Positions 32,735 to 44,666 of a stretch of DNA of 64,000 bases are shown here, one piece after another (positions within the stretch are counted from its first letter, which is position 1; every line of letters starts with the position of its first letter). The DNA is from Acarospora socialis (lineage: Eukaryota; Ascomycota; Lecanoromycetes; Acarosporales; Acarosporaceae), in NCBI GenBank assembly GCA_025617375.2, contig JAMYGW020000003.1, positions 2,046,001 to 2,110,000 on the forward strand, read 5' to 3'. Position numbers and translations under genes: made by a program. The notes beneath the pieces were generated by a model, which saw nothing but the letters and a program-made list of their open reading frames with translations, did not search any database and was not told where the DNA came from.

Positions 32735-33535
32735 ACTGGGCAATAGAGAGATATGGAGGCAAAGGAAAGATGTGCCTGGGTCTATGTCGATTGCCTGTAA
32801 ATAGTCTCTTGCGGATTCTGAGATCGGCCTGCGACTTACGGTGCTTTGCTGAGCGCGACGATGATCGGTAGCCGTGGTCGTCGTCAGTTTGTGATATTGA
32901 ATTTCGTTGTGTGGGCATTACCTTATCTACCTAAGCGAGTAGCAGTAGCTCGTCACCCTCTTTCAAGTTTCGAGTCAACAATTCATAACATTATGAATCG
33001 TCTCAATACAAAGACATTCTGCCTGATGCTTGATTCTACTTGCCATTCCTTAATTGGACACGGAACTCTTCTTTTCCGGCGGTGTTATTCGTACGGGTGG
33101 TTGTACTTTGTACAACCCAGGCCAGGCTGCTGTCTCACACCTACCTAGGTAGGTATTACTTGTCAGCCTTGACCTTCGCATATTGGGAGCCTTTTACGTG
33201 TCTTGGATCCGTGTGGGAAACAGACATCAAAGTGCTGGAGGACGGAACATGAACGGTCGCCATGGGTCGTCGTAATCGCAGCGGCAGGGTTCCGCCTCTT
33301 TCTGTTCAGTTACCATGGCCGCTGTCTTTCGTTGGTTCAGCTTTCAAGTTATATTGGGGCCAATAGAGAGTTCTGCTCTACCATCTCTCCGAGAATCTGA
33401 CTCGATCTACGGGACAGATGTGCGGTAGTACATGTTTGACCAATTGGAAACCGCTTGTTCCCTCATCATTCCTTATCTTCTACCTGTTGGCCTCATGTGG
33501 TTTCTCTGATTGACCAATCCTAAACTTCAGAACAA
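32735..33535. other. Divergent promoter region
   Basis: About 800 bp between the divergent RACK1 and ankyrin genes. No coding exon recognised. Long 5' UTRs are common for RACK1 genes in fungi. Confidence 0.45.
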
Positions 33536-36501
33536 ATGACGGATCCGTTTTCGGTGGCTTCAAGCTCCTTCGCAGCTGTCGGACTGGCCGACGTAGTGAT
33601 TCGACTGGGAAAGGAGTTATACGGCTTCCTTACCGCACTCAAGGCAGCACCGAACGAAATCAAAGGTTTACAAAGCGATCTTCGCGATCTGGAATGTCTA
33701 GTCACCGAGGTTAAGTTTTATTGGGATGAATGCAGTACTTCGCCATTGATCGTAAATCATAAACAGGTGCTGCCTTTGTTCGTCTCGTCCTTGCAAGGTC
33801 TGCAGCAGGAGCTTCTCCTGTTGATTGATTCCGTCAGGTCGCGAAGAGGAAAGACGAGAAAATGGGTGGGAGGGCTCAAATGGGTTCTAGGGGCACCACA
33901 GCTCGAAAAGTCTTTGAGACGATTGGACTCTCACAAGGCAGCGCTGAGTTTGGCTTTGATACTCGCGGGAAGGTAAGCAGATGTGTATCATTTTCTTCAT
34001 CACACAACTGACGTTGTGGTTGAGGCGTAATGACTTGAATTTGCAAAAGGACATCAAATGCGTTCAAATGGCGCTTGAGGAAACGAAAAGGCAAGTGGCG
34101 CCCAACAGAGGCATGGTGCAGTTTCAGCAAGAGTCTGATGAATTAGCCAGTGCTATTACCGAACAGAATGATACCCACCGAGGTAGCCCGAAAGGCATCA
34201 ATCCTGCGAGTCTGTCAGGGAGAGCTCCCTTTGAACTTTCCGCGTCAGGGGTTCGAATTAAGGCCTTGACGGCACGGAGAAGAGCTTCAGCAGCCAACAT
34301 CTCTGCCACTAGACGACACAAGGAGATACGCAAGGACATCACAATGAACGCCGTGAACATCACCAGAGGCTTTAATGCTCTCCGGTCCGATATTGAAGTG
34401 CTGACGTCAACGGTTGCTAACGTCGGGATTGCCGAGACTGCGACTGGAAGCGGGAGCAATGTTTGTGGGCAAAGCAAGGAAGCCCTTTTGCTCCCACTTC
34501 TCCTGCTCCAGTCTAAACTCTATGAGGCGATAGCCCAATTGCTGTATCGCAACCATCATGAGATATCCACCCTTGAACTTGACTGGCTGAAGTCGGGGTT
34601 TGACAACCTTCTCGCCTCGATGATGCAGAATGTTATAACCCAGTCTTGGAAGCCAACGCCATCCGCTTCTGATGCTTCGATTTGCTCTCGAACACGTTCA
34701 AAGTCTGATCCGAAGCTCTCATTTGACGGGCTAATGTTTAACTTGGCAGCAGAACCAGCAGCGCTGAAATCATACAACCAAAAGCAAGGGCATCTAAATT
34801 CCGGTTCTGCAGCTAGAGCAAGGCCAAGACCACGACGACCGAAGCACAGGACGTGGTGTTTCGAGTTGCCCATCGGAAAGCTTGATGTTCATACTGTAGC
34901 TTATCCCTCCTCGTCATCAACAAACTCGCGGAGAGTCGGATTTTGCTTCGTACCACGCTCTGAGATATGCCCCACAGCCCTGAATGCGTGGTTCACAGAA
35001 TGCTTGAGTCCAGGACAAGCGCCACGCCTCAGTGCACAGCTTAATGCATACGTGGTTACTGGTATTGATGATGGTCTTGACGAACTTTGCCGGTACGGTA
35101 CCATCAAGGACATCGACACCGCATTCAGGACAGGAAAAGCGTCTCCGCTCGCGTTGAATGCTTACGGCATGTCTATTCATAATGTCAGTGAGTTGTCTTC
35201 ATCTGATTTTAAAGCTGTCAATGCTCACGAGCTCAGTCAGCAGCGTACTATGGTCGCCGGGATGTTTTGATGTACTTGGTTGACCAAGGGCTCGGTCCTG
35301 CATCTAGCGAGTAAGTTCGGTAAAAACTTACAAGACCACAGCACTAACACGTCGTAGCGGAGGCAGTCAAGCCTTGTCAGGCCTTTGGGAATATCTGCAG
35401 GGCTGTGCGTACCATAATTCTGCGTATCTGGAACCTAGCCGAATGATGTTCAGCTTCCTGCTCGATCATGGTTGTGATATCAATGCCGGATCTGGCAGCA
35501 TTGGTCTTCTGTTACACTCCACAATTCATGACGCAAGTGCTCCATACGCAGGCGCAAGTATCTCGGAATTGCACTTGTGGACGCGGATGCTGAAAAGCGA
35601 GGGATATGACTTAGAGAGGCAGGATGCATCGGGGGTGACAGCATTGCTAAGCCATGCAGTATCCACGAGGGCCCTAAGCTCGAACAACTGTCGTATGCTG
35701 CTTGACGAGGGTGCCGACCCGAAAGCACAGGACAACGATGGTTCTAACGCACTGCATAAGGTGATGCATTCCATCGACAATGGCGAATTATTTCTGGAGA
35801 ATATCTATCGAAAGTTACGTGTTCTGATCGCAGCATCATGCAATGTCAATCAGTGTGACATCTGGGGTCAGACGCCTTCCGATGATGCTCTGTCATTTGG
35901 CTGTTGGGATGAATGGTGCTCCGCATTGATAACCTGTGGTTATGACATTCGTGACGTTCTGAAAGATGATGGAATACACAAGGAAGAATTTGTGAACCGA
36001 ACAGAGCGGTTGACTATTGATGTTCTCGAAGGGATCTACGAATATAGTTCGACATCATGGGAAGCACTCAAATTGTACTTGGACATAACAAGGGAGTCAA
36101 TTGAGTGTTACAATCACATTAAGGTACGTCTATGCCCCTATTGCCCTCTTCACGGTCTCGCTACTAACTGATCTATGCTCTAGCAATCTGTCAGTCAACC
36201 CAACGCTCGTTGGTCTCAGAATCTAGCGCTTGTGGAGTTTCTCGAAAGCGACACGCTCGAATTGCTCCCAGGCCAGGGGACTTACGAACAGGTCCACAAA
36301 GAACTGCTAGACTCTCATGGCCGCGGACTCGACCTCGTCAACTCCCTTGCACCTTTCTCCAGAGTAGTTCCCGGCGAGAGGCGCTTCACGACAACAATAT
36401 TCAGATTGCGGAAGTGGGATATCTTCGACGATGCAATAAGCACCTTGAACAGAATGAAGGTGAGAATTCCATGGGAGTCCGAAGCTTCAGTCAAGATATA
36501 A
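33536..36501 (+). CDS. Ankyrin protein with fungal STAND-type N-terminal domain
   Basis: The first about 140 residues (MTDPFSVASSSFAAVGLADV and following, with LQSDLRDLECLVTEV) match the HeLo-like N-terminal domain found on fungal NLR/STAND proteins. A middle region of roughly 350 residues contains helical and low-complexity parts, with an Arg/Pro-rich stretch (ARPRPRRPKHRTWCFELP). The C-terminal half has degenerate ankyrin repeats: AAYYGRRDVLMYLVDQGLGP, MFSFLLDHGCDINAGSG, CRMLLDEGADPKAQDNDGSNALH and VLIAASCNVNQCDIWGQTP. Inferred introns are 33973-34024, 35184-35236, 35311-35357 and 36124-36183. No NACHT or NB-ARC motif is seen, so this is an NLR-like protein lacking the nucleotide-binding module. 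Its role may be in heterokaryon or immune-type signalling, by inference only. Confidence 0.8.
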
Positions 36502-37057
36502 TCCTATGCTGATGGTGGGCAATGCTAGAAAGCGTACCAGCAGAGTCTCGCGAACGCAACCTAGACCTCGTACCTTTCGAACACATACGCAAAGATCAGC
36601 GTCGTGGGTGAAAGCTTATGAATAGTAGAAGGCAGATTCGGAACGGCTGAGCAGGACTGGCCCGTTCCAACCCTTCTGCCTATCCCTGCGGCGAGCTACT
36701 GCCTCCGCATAATCGCTCTCCAAGCTACAAAGCGGCTCCATCAATATTATCTGCCTTGTCTTTTGTCAACTCACTTTTTTACTATGACACTACTCGCCTC
36801 TAGCACATGGTCGAGACCCGCAAATACGTAGACATCCCAAATAGAACAGAAGTCCGGTCTTTAAGCCGTGATGAGGATAGTAGCTCAATCAAGACTGGCG
36901 TGGATTGAGGACTGTAACAAAAGTGCCCGGTACGATGATGAAGCTTGATCCACAGTTGATCCGACAATACCGGCTAGCATATGTACAGTTTCTGCCTTCC
37001 GAACCATTCAATCTCCCGTCACTTCCGTCAAGTCTATAATTTTCCCACACTCCTCAT
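36502..37057. other. Intergenic region
   Basis: Between the convergent ankyrin and Cox9 genes. Nothing recognised. Confidence 0.45.
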
Positions 37058-37603
37058 CTAAGCCCCAGCAGCCTCGGCCCGCTCGTCCTCCAGCTTGGCA
37101 TAGAATCGATCCCGAGTACGGACGGCAGGAATGTGGTAGCCTATTCGAGCATCAGTGCGATGCACGGTGGTAATATATGTCCACTGACAGGGCTAACTCC
37201 TCATGTACTTACCGTACCAGTAAAAGTACGCAAAACTTGTTCCCAGACCTGTTTTTGTTGTTCCAGTCAGCATTGTATTCTCATCATATCCTCCGGCTGA
37301 TCCTTCGTCTGAGACAACAGCAATAAGGCAAGTCGGATTTCCCATATCCAGATCGAAAACTGTTTGCGGAAGAAAGGGCTGGCGGCATTGCTAGCGACCC
37401 CCCTCGTCGACTCACCGAAAGCGACGCTGAGGTCTAGGACGAGGCCTCTCCGGAGCGTCTACGAGTTGTCGTTCGTCAGCATATAAACCATGTGCTCGGG
37501 AATGATGCGGTGTGCTTAGTGATCGTAATGAAGGGGAGTCCAGCGGATGCCGGGTTAGGATTATCATGCTCCTACTTACCCCAGCAATCGGTTTGACAGG
37601 CAT
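37058..37603 (-). CDS. COX9: Cytochrome c oxidase subunit VIIa (Cox9)
   Basis: Small nuclear-encoded subunit of respiratory complex IV in the mitochondrial inner membrane. It is hidden in four tiny exons: 37580-37603, 37416-37458, 37213-37248 and 37058-37140, giving 61 aa, close to the 59 aa of yeast Cox9. Splicing yields MPVKPIAGTLRRGLVLDLS, then GLGTSFAYFYWYGYHIPAV (the single transmembrane helix) and RDRFYAKLEDERAE. The PI.GT.KRR start, the aromatic YWYGYH cluster and the RDRFYA motif all follow the yeast pattern. Every junction has a GT-AG pair in the phase needed. The gene has no ORF longer than about 40 codons in any single frame. Confidence 0.92.
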
Positions 37604-37768
37604 GATGAAGTTGGTCTCCTATTGCTTATAGGCGACCTGGAAGTGTTTTGATTTGTAGCCGGTTATCGTAGGAGACTACCGTATGTTGATGGGAAGACGG
37701 CTCGAGGTGATCTTGAACGACATGTATCTGTCTAACCCGATCAGGTTAGATTCAGCCTTAACGCATCG

Positions 37769-38942
37769 ATGTCGCTCACTTTGCGGCACGCTCGAACTCG
37801 AATCAACAACAACTGCTTCCTTCAGCCCAAGATGGTACCCATGATACCAAGCCCCCCATCTTCTCTCAAAAGGTCATCGCCCTCTGACTTTGAACTCACA
37901 CCACCTACGAAACGCCAAGACCGACAAAAGCGACATCACGCACTTCGGTACTCACAGCTACCACATCAGGATATTGTGTCAATATCGCAAGATGAATCCA
38001 TCGCTCAGACCGTTCTAAGTCGCTCAGTCAGCTTGGCATTGAATGCTGTTGGATTTGACGGCGCGGATCCTGTGGCAGCTGAGAGCTTTCGTTCTCAAAC
38101 CGAAGAGTGTATGCCACCATTAAAAGTAGATTCACGGATCAGATGATAATGTCTGATCATGCTCAGACATGCTTCATTTCCTCTCCAGCGTCCGCCAGTC
38201 GATGCTGTCATGTCGCCGACGTCAACCGATACCACAGGACTTCACATACGCCCTTACACAGCATAAGCTCACCGTCTCGTCCCTGATACCTCATCTTCAA
38301 CCGCCGGTTCCACCCTCGCTATCCCAGATATGGCTCGAATTCTCGAACGATGCAGCATTTCCACCCCCTGACGACTTACCTTTTCTTGGTCCTGCATTGA
38401 GCGGCGCTTCGGACAAGGAACAGTGCTCATACATCCCGTCACATTTCCCCGCTTTTCCAAGCAAGCACACCTACAAAGCAACTCCTGAATTCACAGAACG
38501 CGAGACGGATCCACGGGCAGTACGCGAGCGTGCCACAGAGGAAGGCCGGCTTGGGGAGGAGACATTGCGGCGGTTGATAGGTGCTGGGAAGGCCGGCGAT
38601 AACCGACCCAACTCTCGTCCCCGTGGGAAGGGTGCAGGCGGATCGCGGCAGAAGTTAGAAGACAAGTGGCTGCAAACCATGCAAGCAGTGACGGAGCAAG
38701 AAGAAAGCCGAGGAGATGAGTTAGAAACCGACGCAGGTCATCAAACCCGCGACGCTACATCCGAAAGATGCGGTCCAAGGAATGCATTGGAGAAGCTAGA
38801 ATTAGGGGCTTTGGTGAACTGGGAGAAAGGTTACTGGAGACGGGACGTAGGGCGACACGATTCCAGGTCACGACGCAAGCATAACATGGCGAACAAGGAT
38901 GACGTGTTGATGAAGGATGGGCCTACGGTGACGGTTTTGTAA
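37769..38942 (+). CDS. TAF8: TFIID subunit TAF8
   Basis: Subunit of the general transcription factor TFIID that pairs with TAF10 through a histone fold and joins the TAF2/TAF6 lobe. Two exons, 37769-38108 and 38167-38942, with intron 38109-38166. The histone-fold region crosses the splice (ALNAVGFDGADPVAAESFR, then EEYMLHFLSSVRQSMLSCRRR and PIPQDFTYAL). The TAF8 C-terminal signature follows: PPPDDLPFLGPALSG, FPAFPSKHTYKATPEFTERE and DPRAVRERATEEGRL. The tail is charged and ends at 38942. Two starts are possible: 37769 (MSLTLRHAR) or 37832 (MVPMIPSPPSS). The second gives a more usual N-terminus. Confidence 0.9.
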
Positions 38943-39158
38943 TGAATTTCCTGGCGTTGGTGATGCATGGGAGAAGAACGTTGATAGATCATCGCATAGC
39001 GTGAGGGTGGACTCCATGTTTAGTGATACCCTACTCAGCACAGAGTTTTACAGATAGCAGTGATGAAGATTGTGCATTGAACAAGGGTTACTGGATCCTG
39101 CCTATGTATAACATCAACGCCAGTCTCAACGCCAATGGTCCCTGAAGCAAATACCCCT

Positions 39159-39544
39159 TCACAGACCCCTCTCCCAAGCCGTCGTCTCCACTGTAAGCCC
39201 ATCGGCACATCTATACAAGATTTAGTCAATATATGGATATGATCATAACACCGTTTCGCATAAGATGTTGATTAACAACAGACATCAACCCACCTCCGAA
39301 ATAACCTCACTAAAGGCTCACACTTGATGACCGAGGCCCCACCCTTGTCCTTCTCCGCATTACAAGAGTATTGAACCATTTCCATTAACTCGCAATTCTG
39401 AAGATCGACCAGTTTCTTCCGTCGCCGATTCCTCGTCGTGACCTGAACCCTATCCGGTAGCTGAGAGGCGGGAAACGATTCGATTGGCGGTGACATGTCT
39501 TCCGAAGTCGAGGCTTGAGGGCTTCCAATGGTCACAGGACGCAA
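39159..39544 (-). CDS. SOM1: Som1, mitochondrial inner membrane peptidase factor
   Basis: Fungal Som1 is a subunit of the inner membrane peptidase (Imp1/Imp2) that matures proteins sorted to the intermembrane space. Exons 39294-39544 and 39159-39210 give 100 aa; yeast Som1 has 74. The core reads LPDRVQ, KKLVDLQNCELMEMVQYSC, then CEPLVRLFRR, and the second exon supplies CADGLTVETTAWE, the conserved end of the fungal family. The spliced protein contains two CX9C motifs (CELMEMVQYSC and CEPLVRLFRRC), a pattern of proteins oxidised by Mia40 on import. The second motif is created only by the splice. The gene is divergent to the XRCC2-like gene, with 55 bp between start codons. Confidence 0.88.
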
Positions 39545-39599
39545 GAAGCCAAAATGGAGAAGAACAGATAGAAGATGCCTGAAATCCTAGCGTCGAAAG

Positions 39600-40921
39600 A
39601 TGACCGCGGAAGCATTGGGTGAAAGGTTGCTCGGTGAAGTGGAGTCGGAGAGCCTGGATAAGGTTGGAGACGACGACCTCAACTCCCGTCAAGAGATAGC
39701 CATGCTCACATAACATCACAGTTCCTACAAACGCTGTCTCATCGCGATGATCCACAGCCATCATCACAGCTAGGAATCCCGGCCCTAGACAAGCTATTGA
39801 AAATCTTCCAGTACCCCCGCCAACATGAAACCCCTGGCCACCAACAGCCACGGGCGTCCCCACAGCACGGCACACCGGCGCCCACAGCACCCAAGCTCAC
39901 CGCCAGACCGGCGGTAATCGAATTGACTTCCGCCTCGCCATGCAGCGGAGCGACGCAGCTCCTCCATTACATCACCGCCGTCTCCATCCTGCCCGCTACT
40001 TTCAACGACATACCACTGCAAGGCAAAGGCGGCGCAGTCGTGCTCCTCGACAACCTCGGGAACTTCGACGTGCTGCGACTACAGCAAATCATGCGCCACT
40101 ACATACAGCAACACATCCGACCAACCACGCCCGAAGCGGCCGTTCCCGTTGACCCGACCCTAGAAGCGGACATCGACGCCCTAATCCGCTCCTCCTTGCA
40201 GCACGTGCACGTCTTCCGGCCCCAATCCACCGCCTCCCTACTCGCCACCATTCAGTCTCTCCCCTCCTACCTCCTCTCACCCACAGCGCACTTCTCCGGG
40301 CCCAGAAGCCTCCAAGCCCTCCTAATCGACGACATCGGCGCCTTCATCTGGCAAGACCGCGCCGAGGACGCCGCTCAACCCGACCTCCCTCCTCCCAGCG
40401 TCGACCTCAACGCCAGCACCAGCACCAGCACCAGGCCAAGCAAAGACCTCACCCTCCTCACGCACCGCTACCAAGCCCTCACCTCCGCCCTCCGCACCCT
40501 GCAAGCCCTCTTCCCGTGCCCCATTCTCGCCACGAATCGCGCTCTCCTCTCCCCGTCCCCCATTCTCGCCACGAATCGCGCTCTCCTCTCCCCGTCCCCT
40601 TCCTCCTCCCGCTCGCTAATCCGTCCACACCTTCCCTTCTCCTGGACCTTGTTCGCAACTATCCGTCTAGTCGTCGACCGCGTGCCAGTGCCTAAGTTCC
40701 GCGAGGGTCTGAGCGTGCAGGGCGCGTGGCGGGAGGCGGGTGCGAGGAGGGAGGTCGTGGAGAGAGGGGAGAGGGTGGTAAGGGTGGACTGGTGGGGGTG
40801 GGAGGCTTGGAGGGCGGGTGTGGGGGAGGGGTTGGAGAGGGAGGGGGAAGCGGTGAGGGTGTGGATCACGGGGGAGGGGGTGGTTGTTGGAGGGGAGTTG
40901 GTGCGGTGGAGGGGTGGTTGA
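39600..40921 (+). CDS. XRCC2-like RecA-family recombination protein
   Basis: Rad51 paralogue of the XRCC2 type, expected in homologous recombination. The ORF starting inside the gene lacks an ATG; a first exon 39600-39662 (MTAEALGERLLGEVESESLDK) joins through intron 39663-39721 to FLQTLSHRDD and LGIPALDKLLKIF, which restores the family N-terminus. The donor (GTTGGA) is non-consensus. The RecA core shows ELTSASPCSGATQLLHY at the Walker A position (degenerate, without the usual GKT), GGAVVLLDNLGNF, VHVFRPQS, and the Walker B strand LQALLIDDIGAF. A 39-bp tandem duplication inserts a second copy of PILATNRALLSPS. The C-terminus is Gly/Arg/Trp-rich. About 420 aa. Confidence 0.82.
40520..40597 (+). 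repeat. Perfect 39-bp tandem duplication in the XRCC2-like gene
   Basis: Two head-to-tail copies (40520-40558 and 40559-40597) encode PILATNRALLSPS twice and keep the frame. The copies look identical at the DNA level, suggesting a recent event. Confidence 0.9.
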
Positions 40922-41190
40922 GAGGGGAATTGCGTGGTGAGGTATGGTCTTTGCGGCCTTTGGCACAAACGGCTAGATATCACTCTTGGGGAGATTGCTT
41001 CGGAACAACCACCGCTGTAGAGTCGGAGTGGAAGGATGTATAGGACTGCAAAGGCTGTATTCGCTACTTGAACCCTACTCCTTCCATGCCCCGCCAATGA
41101 CAGTTCTCGTTCACAAACAGTATATGTTCTGCAGAACCTACAGCAAGCTAAAACGGTGTCACAGCTACAAGCACGACGCTCACCGACTCC

Positions 41191-44100
41191 TCAATGCCGT
41201 GAAGTACTCCTCAAAAGCTCCGATCCACTCGGCGAATCCAGCCGTTCCTCCACCGACTTCCTCAGCCCCAAACTCGCCATTCCCCTCGTCACCGTCTCCG
41301 GCGCAGGATAAACCATCACATCCTGGTGTGCCATCGGCTGCATATCCGTCCTAGCTTTCGCCACCGACGTGCCCAAGAAATCGTCAATCTCAGCCTCGCT
41401 CGTGCCGCGCGGCGTATCCTCTCCGGCATGTATCCCTTCGTCTGCGGCGTCGAGCTCGGAGGACGACCCCCGCCGGACCAAGAACGACGTATCGAGATCG
41501 TCCTCGTCGTCCGTGACTTCGAAGAAGGCGTCGTCCCACTGCATCGAGTCCTCCCGCATGAGCGTCGGTCTCGGCCTTGCGCTGTTGCTGACGAGCGTGC
41601 TCTCTTCTGGCGGCTTCAGCTCGGACACCTTGTCTTTGTCCTCGCGCCTCTCGCTTTCCGTGCGCGCGTGCTGCCTGCGTGACTGGCCGCGCACTTCTTC
41701 GCCCTGCGCGCTGACACCCTCGTCCATTGGTTTAGCGCGGTCGTCGCCAGGCTCGTGTTTGTCTTCTGTTGTGGCGGCCAGCGTGTCGGCGAAGTGAGTG
41801 TCAACGAGGTGCTTGATGACCGGCCAGCCGTACGCATTTGAAAACATGCGGCGTACGATCATGTTGTTGTGCGCGTCTGGTTCGAGTCGGACGAGGACTT
41901 TGCGCCAGGATAGGTCCCGATGGTAGGCTCGGGCGATCTTTTCTTCGACTTTCATGTTTCCCGCAGATGGTGCGTTGGTCCTTTGAGACTCATGGTTGGT
42001 GTGTGCCTTGATGCGGTCACCGTGACCGTTCCCAAACGAAGATCTTCTTTCGTGGCGGTGCTTTGTTGGCGGAGGAGGGATATCCTCGGGGTGATAGACG
42101 CGGTCGTGGAAGATCGTCCGAGCTCGACTCGAGGGGTTGTTGATAAATTCTTCACTCGGTAGTGGAGGGTTGAGGATGTCGCCGGCAGACTCGAAGAAGG
42201 ACGTCTTTGGAGGAGCGAGAACGTTATTTGGGTCCTCTAGAATTGAATCCCCTCTTGTTGCGCTGGGCCGTTTAGTTGTATCGCTCGTAGCGGAGCTTTC
42301 GTTTGCATCCCCAGCATCATCTCCGGAGCCATCCGTGGTCTGACTGCGACTATAGATTCTGCTGCGCTTCGAAGGTTGGGAAACCCTTCTACTTGGCTGA
42401 CTTGGTCGGAGGAGAGAGAGGAGCCCGCTCAGAGGATTATTTTGGTGCTCAGATGGGCTGCCCTTTCCTTTACTAGCACCAGAAACTCTTTCTTGATCCA
42501 CGCCCTCCGTAAGTTGGCTAGTTTGAAGGTCCGTCTGCTCTTGGACTGTGTCTTCGTTCGTCGCGCTCTCGGACGGTTGTGGAACGGTTGCACCTGTGTC
42601 TTGCCCAGGGAGATTGTTCATTGACGCATTTTCGCTCTCATCATCACTCGCTGCACTTCTCTCACCCCAATGTTGTCGAGTGTGCTTTTGCGAACTCGAA
42701 TTCGACCCAATCAGTTCGGACCAACCCCAACCAGCCATTGTACCGACCAAACCATTCTCCCTCCTTGCCTTCTCTACTCGCCCAAGCCCTCTCCAGTCGA
42801 GGAACAGCAAGCATGAGGTACGCAGAGGTACAATGCCGTCGTTAACCACATTCGAATACACCGTTCTGTTTCTGAACATCTTCAGAACTTGATGTGCTGG
42901 GCCTGTAGGTAGAACACGTAACAGAGGCTTTGAACCTGGATCTTGATGTCGATGTGCTCTCTGCCCTTGACTACCTATGCCACCGATCATGGCCTCCCAG
43001 CCATTTCGCATCATTGTCGGAGCCCTCCAGGTAAGACCAAGGTCCTGACCAGTACGCCCGACAAGCCCAAAGTCAAGGGCAAATTTGACGTATATCGGAT
43101 TTTCGTTACTCAGTCCGAGAAAAGGAGATGCCATCGCCACGAAGTTGATAGGCTTGATGTGTTCGAAGAAGTGAGGAGAGTGCTTATGGATATAGGCAAT
43201 TGCATACGTTTGTACAAGGCCGCCCAAAGAATGACCAATAAAACTGATGCTGGTGATCTGGTAAGCTAAATGCCCTGTTTTTCTAGGTTCTTTATGGATT
43301 CCACTGCGATGATGCGCCGCATGGTCACCGTTGTCACTGCTGGCAAGTTGACCAGTAAAAGTCCGCGATAACTTCTTGCCAACCGATTTCTTTGTTGGCA
43401 GGTAAAGCTGATCGGGATATGTCATTGTGAGTACGTATTTGGCCAGCCGCTTCCCAAGGTACTGAATCCCTCGCTCTGTACGCACAGCGTTCCCAGAAAA
43501 TCCACGAACAATGACTTGCTCATCTTCATCTTCATCATCTTGTTTACTGACACGCTCTTCGACCTTTTCTAGGTCCTCGTGGCCCCCCGAAAGTGGTGCT
43601 GTCGATGCAGGTTGAATGGATACATGAGTTTCTCCAGTGCCACTTTTCTGCTCCTGAGACTCGGTATTCATCTTCTCCTCGTATCGCTGTCGGGTCATCC
43701 GCCGCCTTTTCGCATCCTCCCGAGCTTGTTTCGCGGTAGCATCAATACTTTCCTTTAGATAGAGCATATCAGCTCCCAAATTGCTATGAAGGCCATGCGT
43801 CAGGACCACCAAGTGCACCTTCTTCTTCGGCTTGCCTGTCTTCCTATCGGAAGCTTCTGCTGCTTTTGATGCGTGTGGTCTAGCGGTAGCTATATTCAAA
43901 TTCTCCTCCCAGGGTTGACGATAATCAGCTTTGGCGCCTCTATCCTTTCCCTTGTCGTTCCATTCCGGTAGAGGAGGTTTATTCCACAGGCTCACAGTAT
44001 CATCAACGACTAGTTCAATAGCCTTTGAATAGACCCCTTTCGGTTGCGCAGCACCATGACCCTCCATTTTCCTCGGACCTTGCTGATGATCCTGTAACTG

Positions 44101-44666
44101 TCCCGGTTCACCATACGCTGTCCCTCCAAGTGACCCATAGCCGAGTTCAAGAGACGTCTCATCCCTCCCCACCAATAACTCGAAGTGAACCACGGCGGAG
44201 TTCGAGAAGATGACCTGAGAAGAGATTTCGATGATCCATGTAAAGCTCGGTATCCCGCCATCTGTCGTGCGCTTGACATTCGCCTTCCCTGCCGTCTCCC
44301 TAATATTCTCCGGCACTTTCAAGTGTGCATTCCAGCTCCCACCGGCTTTGAGGTTGGGCTCGAAATCGGGTACGCCCCCATGCCACGGCTTGTCCTGCTT
44401 GAAGTTGGGATCGAACGTTGACGGATAGCATGCCGCGTAAAGCGTGTATGGCCCGTGCAGGTAAGCTGCTCGGAGAGGTATCGCGGACGCATTCTTGACT
44501 TTAACATGGAGGTGCGTCGGAGAAGGGAGGATCCGGTCTAGAGATGGGGTGTAGGTGAGAGTGTAGCTGCCTGTACGTCAACTCCGCTTGTTTGCTGGTG
44601 AGGGAGGTAAGTATACCGCACAAGCTCTCCGATCTTGACGCTACCTGTTTGATGCAAAAGAAGCAT
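41191..44666 (-). CDS. Rog1-like DUF676 lipase/serine esterase
   Basis: Large cytosolic alpha/beta hydrolase of the DUF676 family; yeast Rog1 is a monoacylglycerol lipase. The start at 44666 gives MLLLHQTGSVKIGELVR, and an intron at about 44577-44616 joins YTLTYTPSLDR. The N-terminal 200 residues form a beta-rich domain usual in the fungal members. The hydrolase core has VVLTHGLHSNLGADM, then IGHSLGGLVQTYA with the nucleophile Ser, FVAMASPFLGLS, and NDGIVPLRTS near the expected acid/His region. The C-terminal 500 residues are disordered and rich in Ser, Arg and acidic residues. Total length is about 1145 aa with a single short intron. Confidence 0.9.

Noticed and set aside
41191-44322. Start codon of the lipase at MKVPEN (44322)
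   Set aside because: The frame stays open upstream and a spliced first exon from 44666 restores the conserved N-terminal strand, so the internal Met is not the start.
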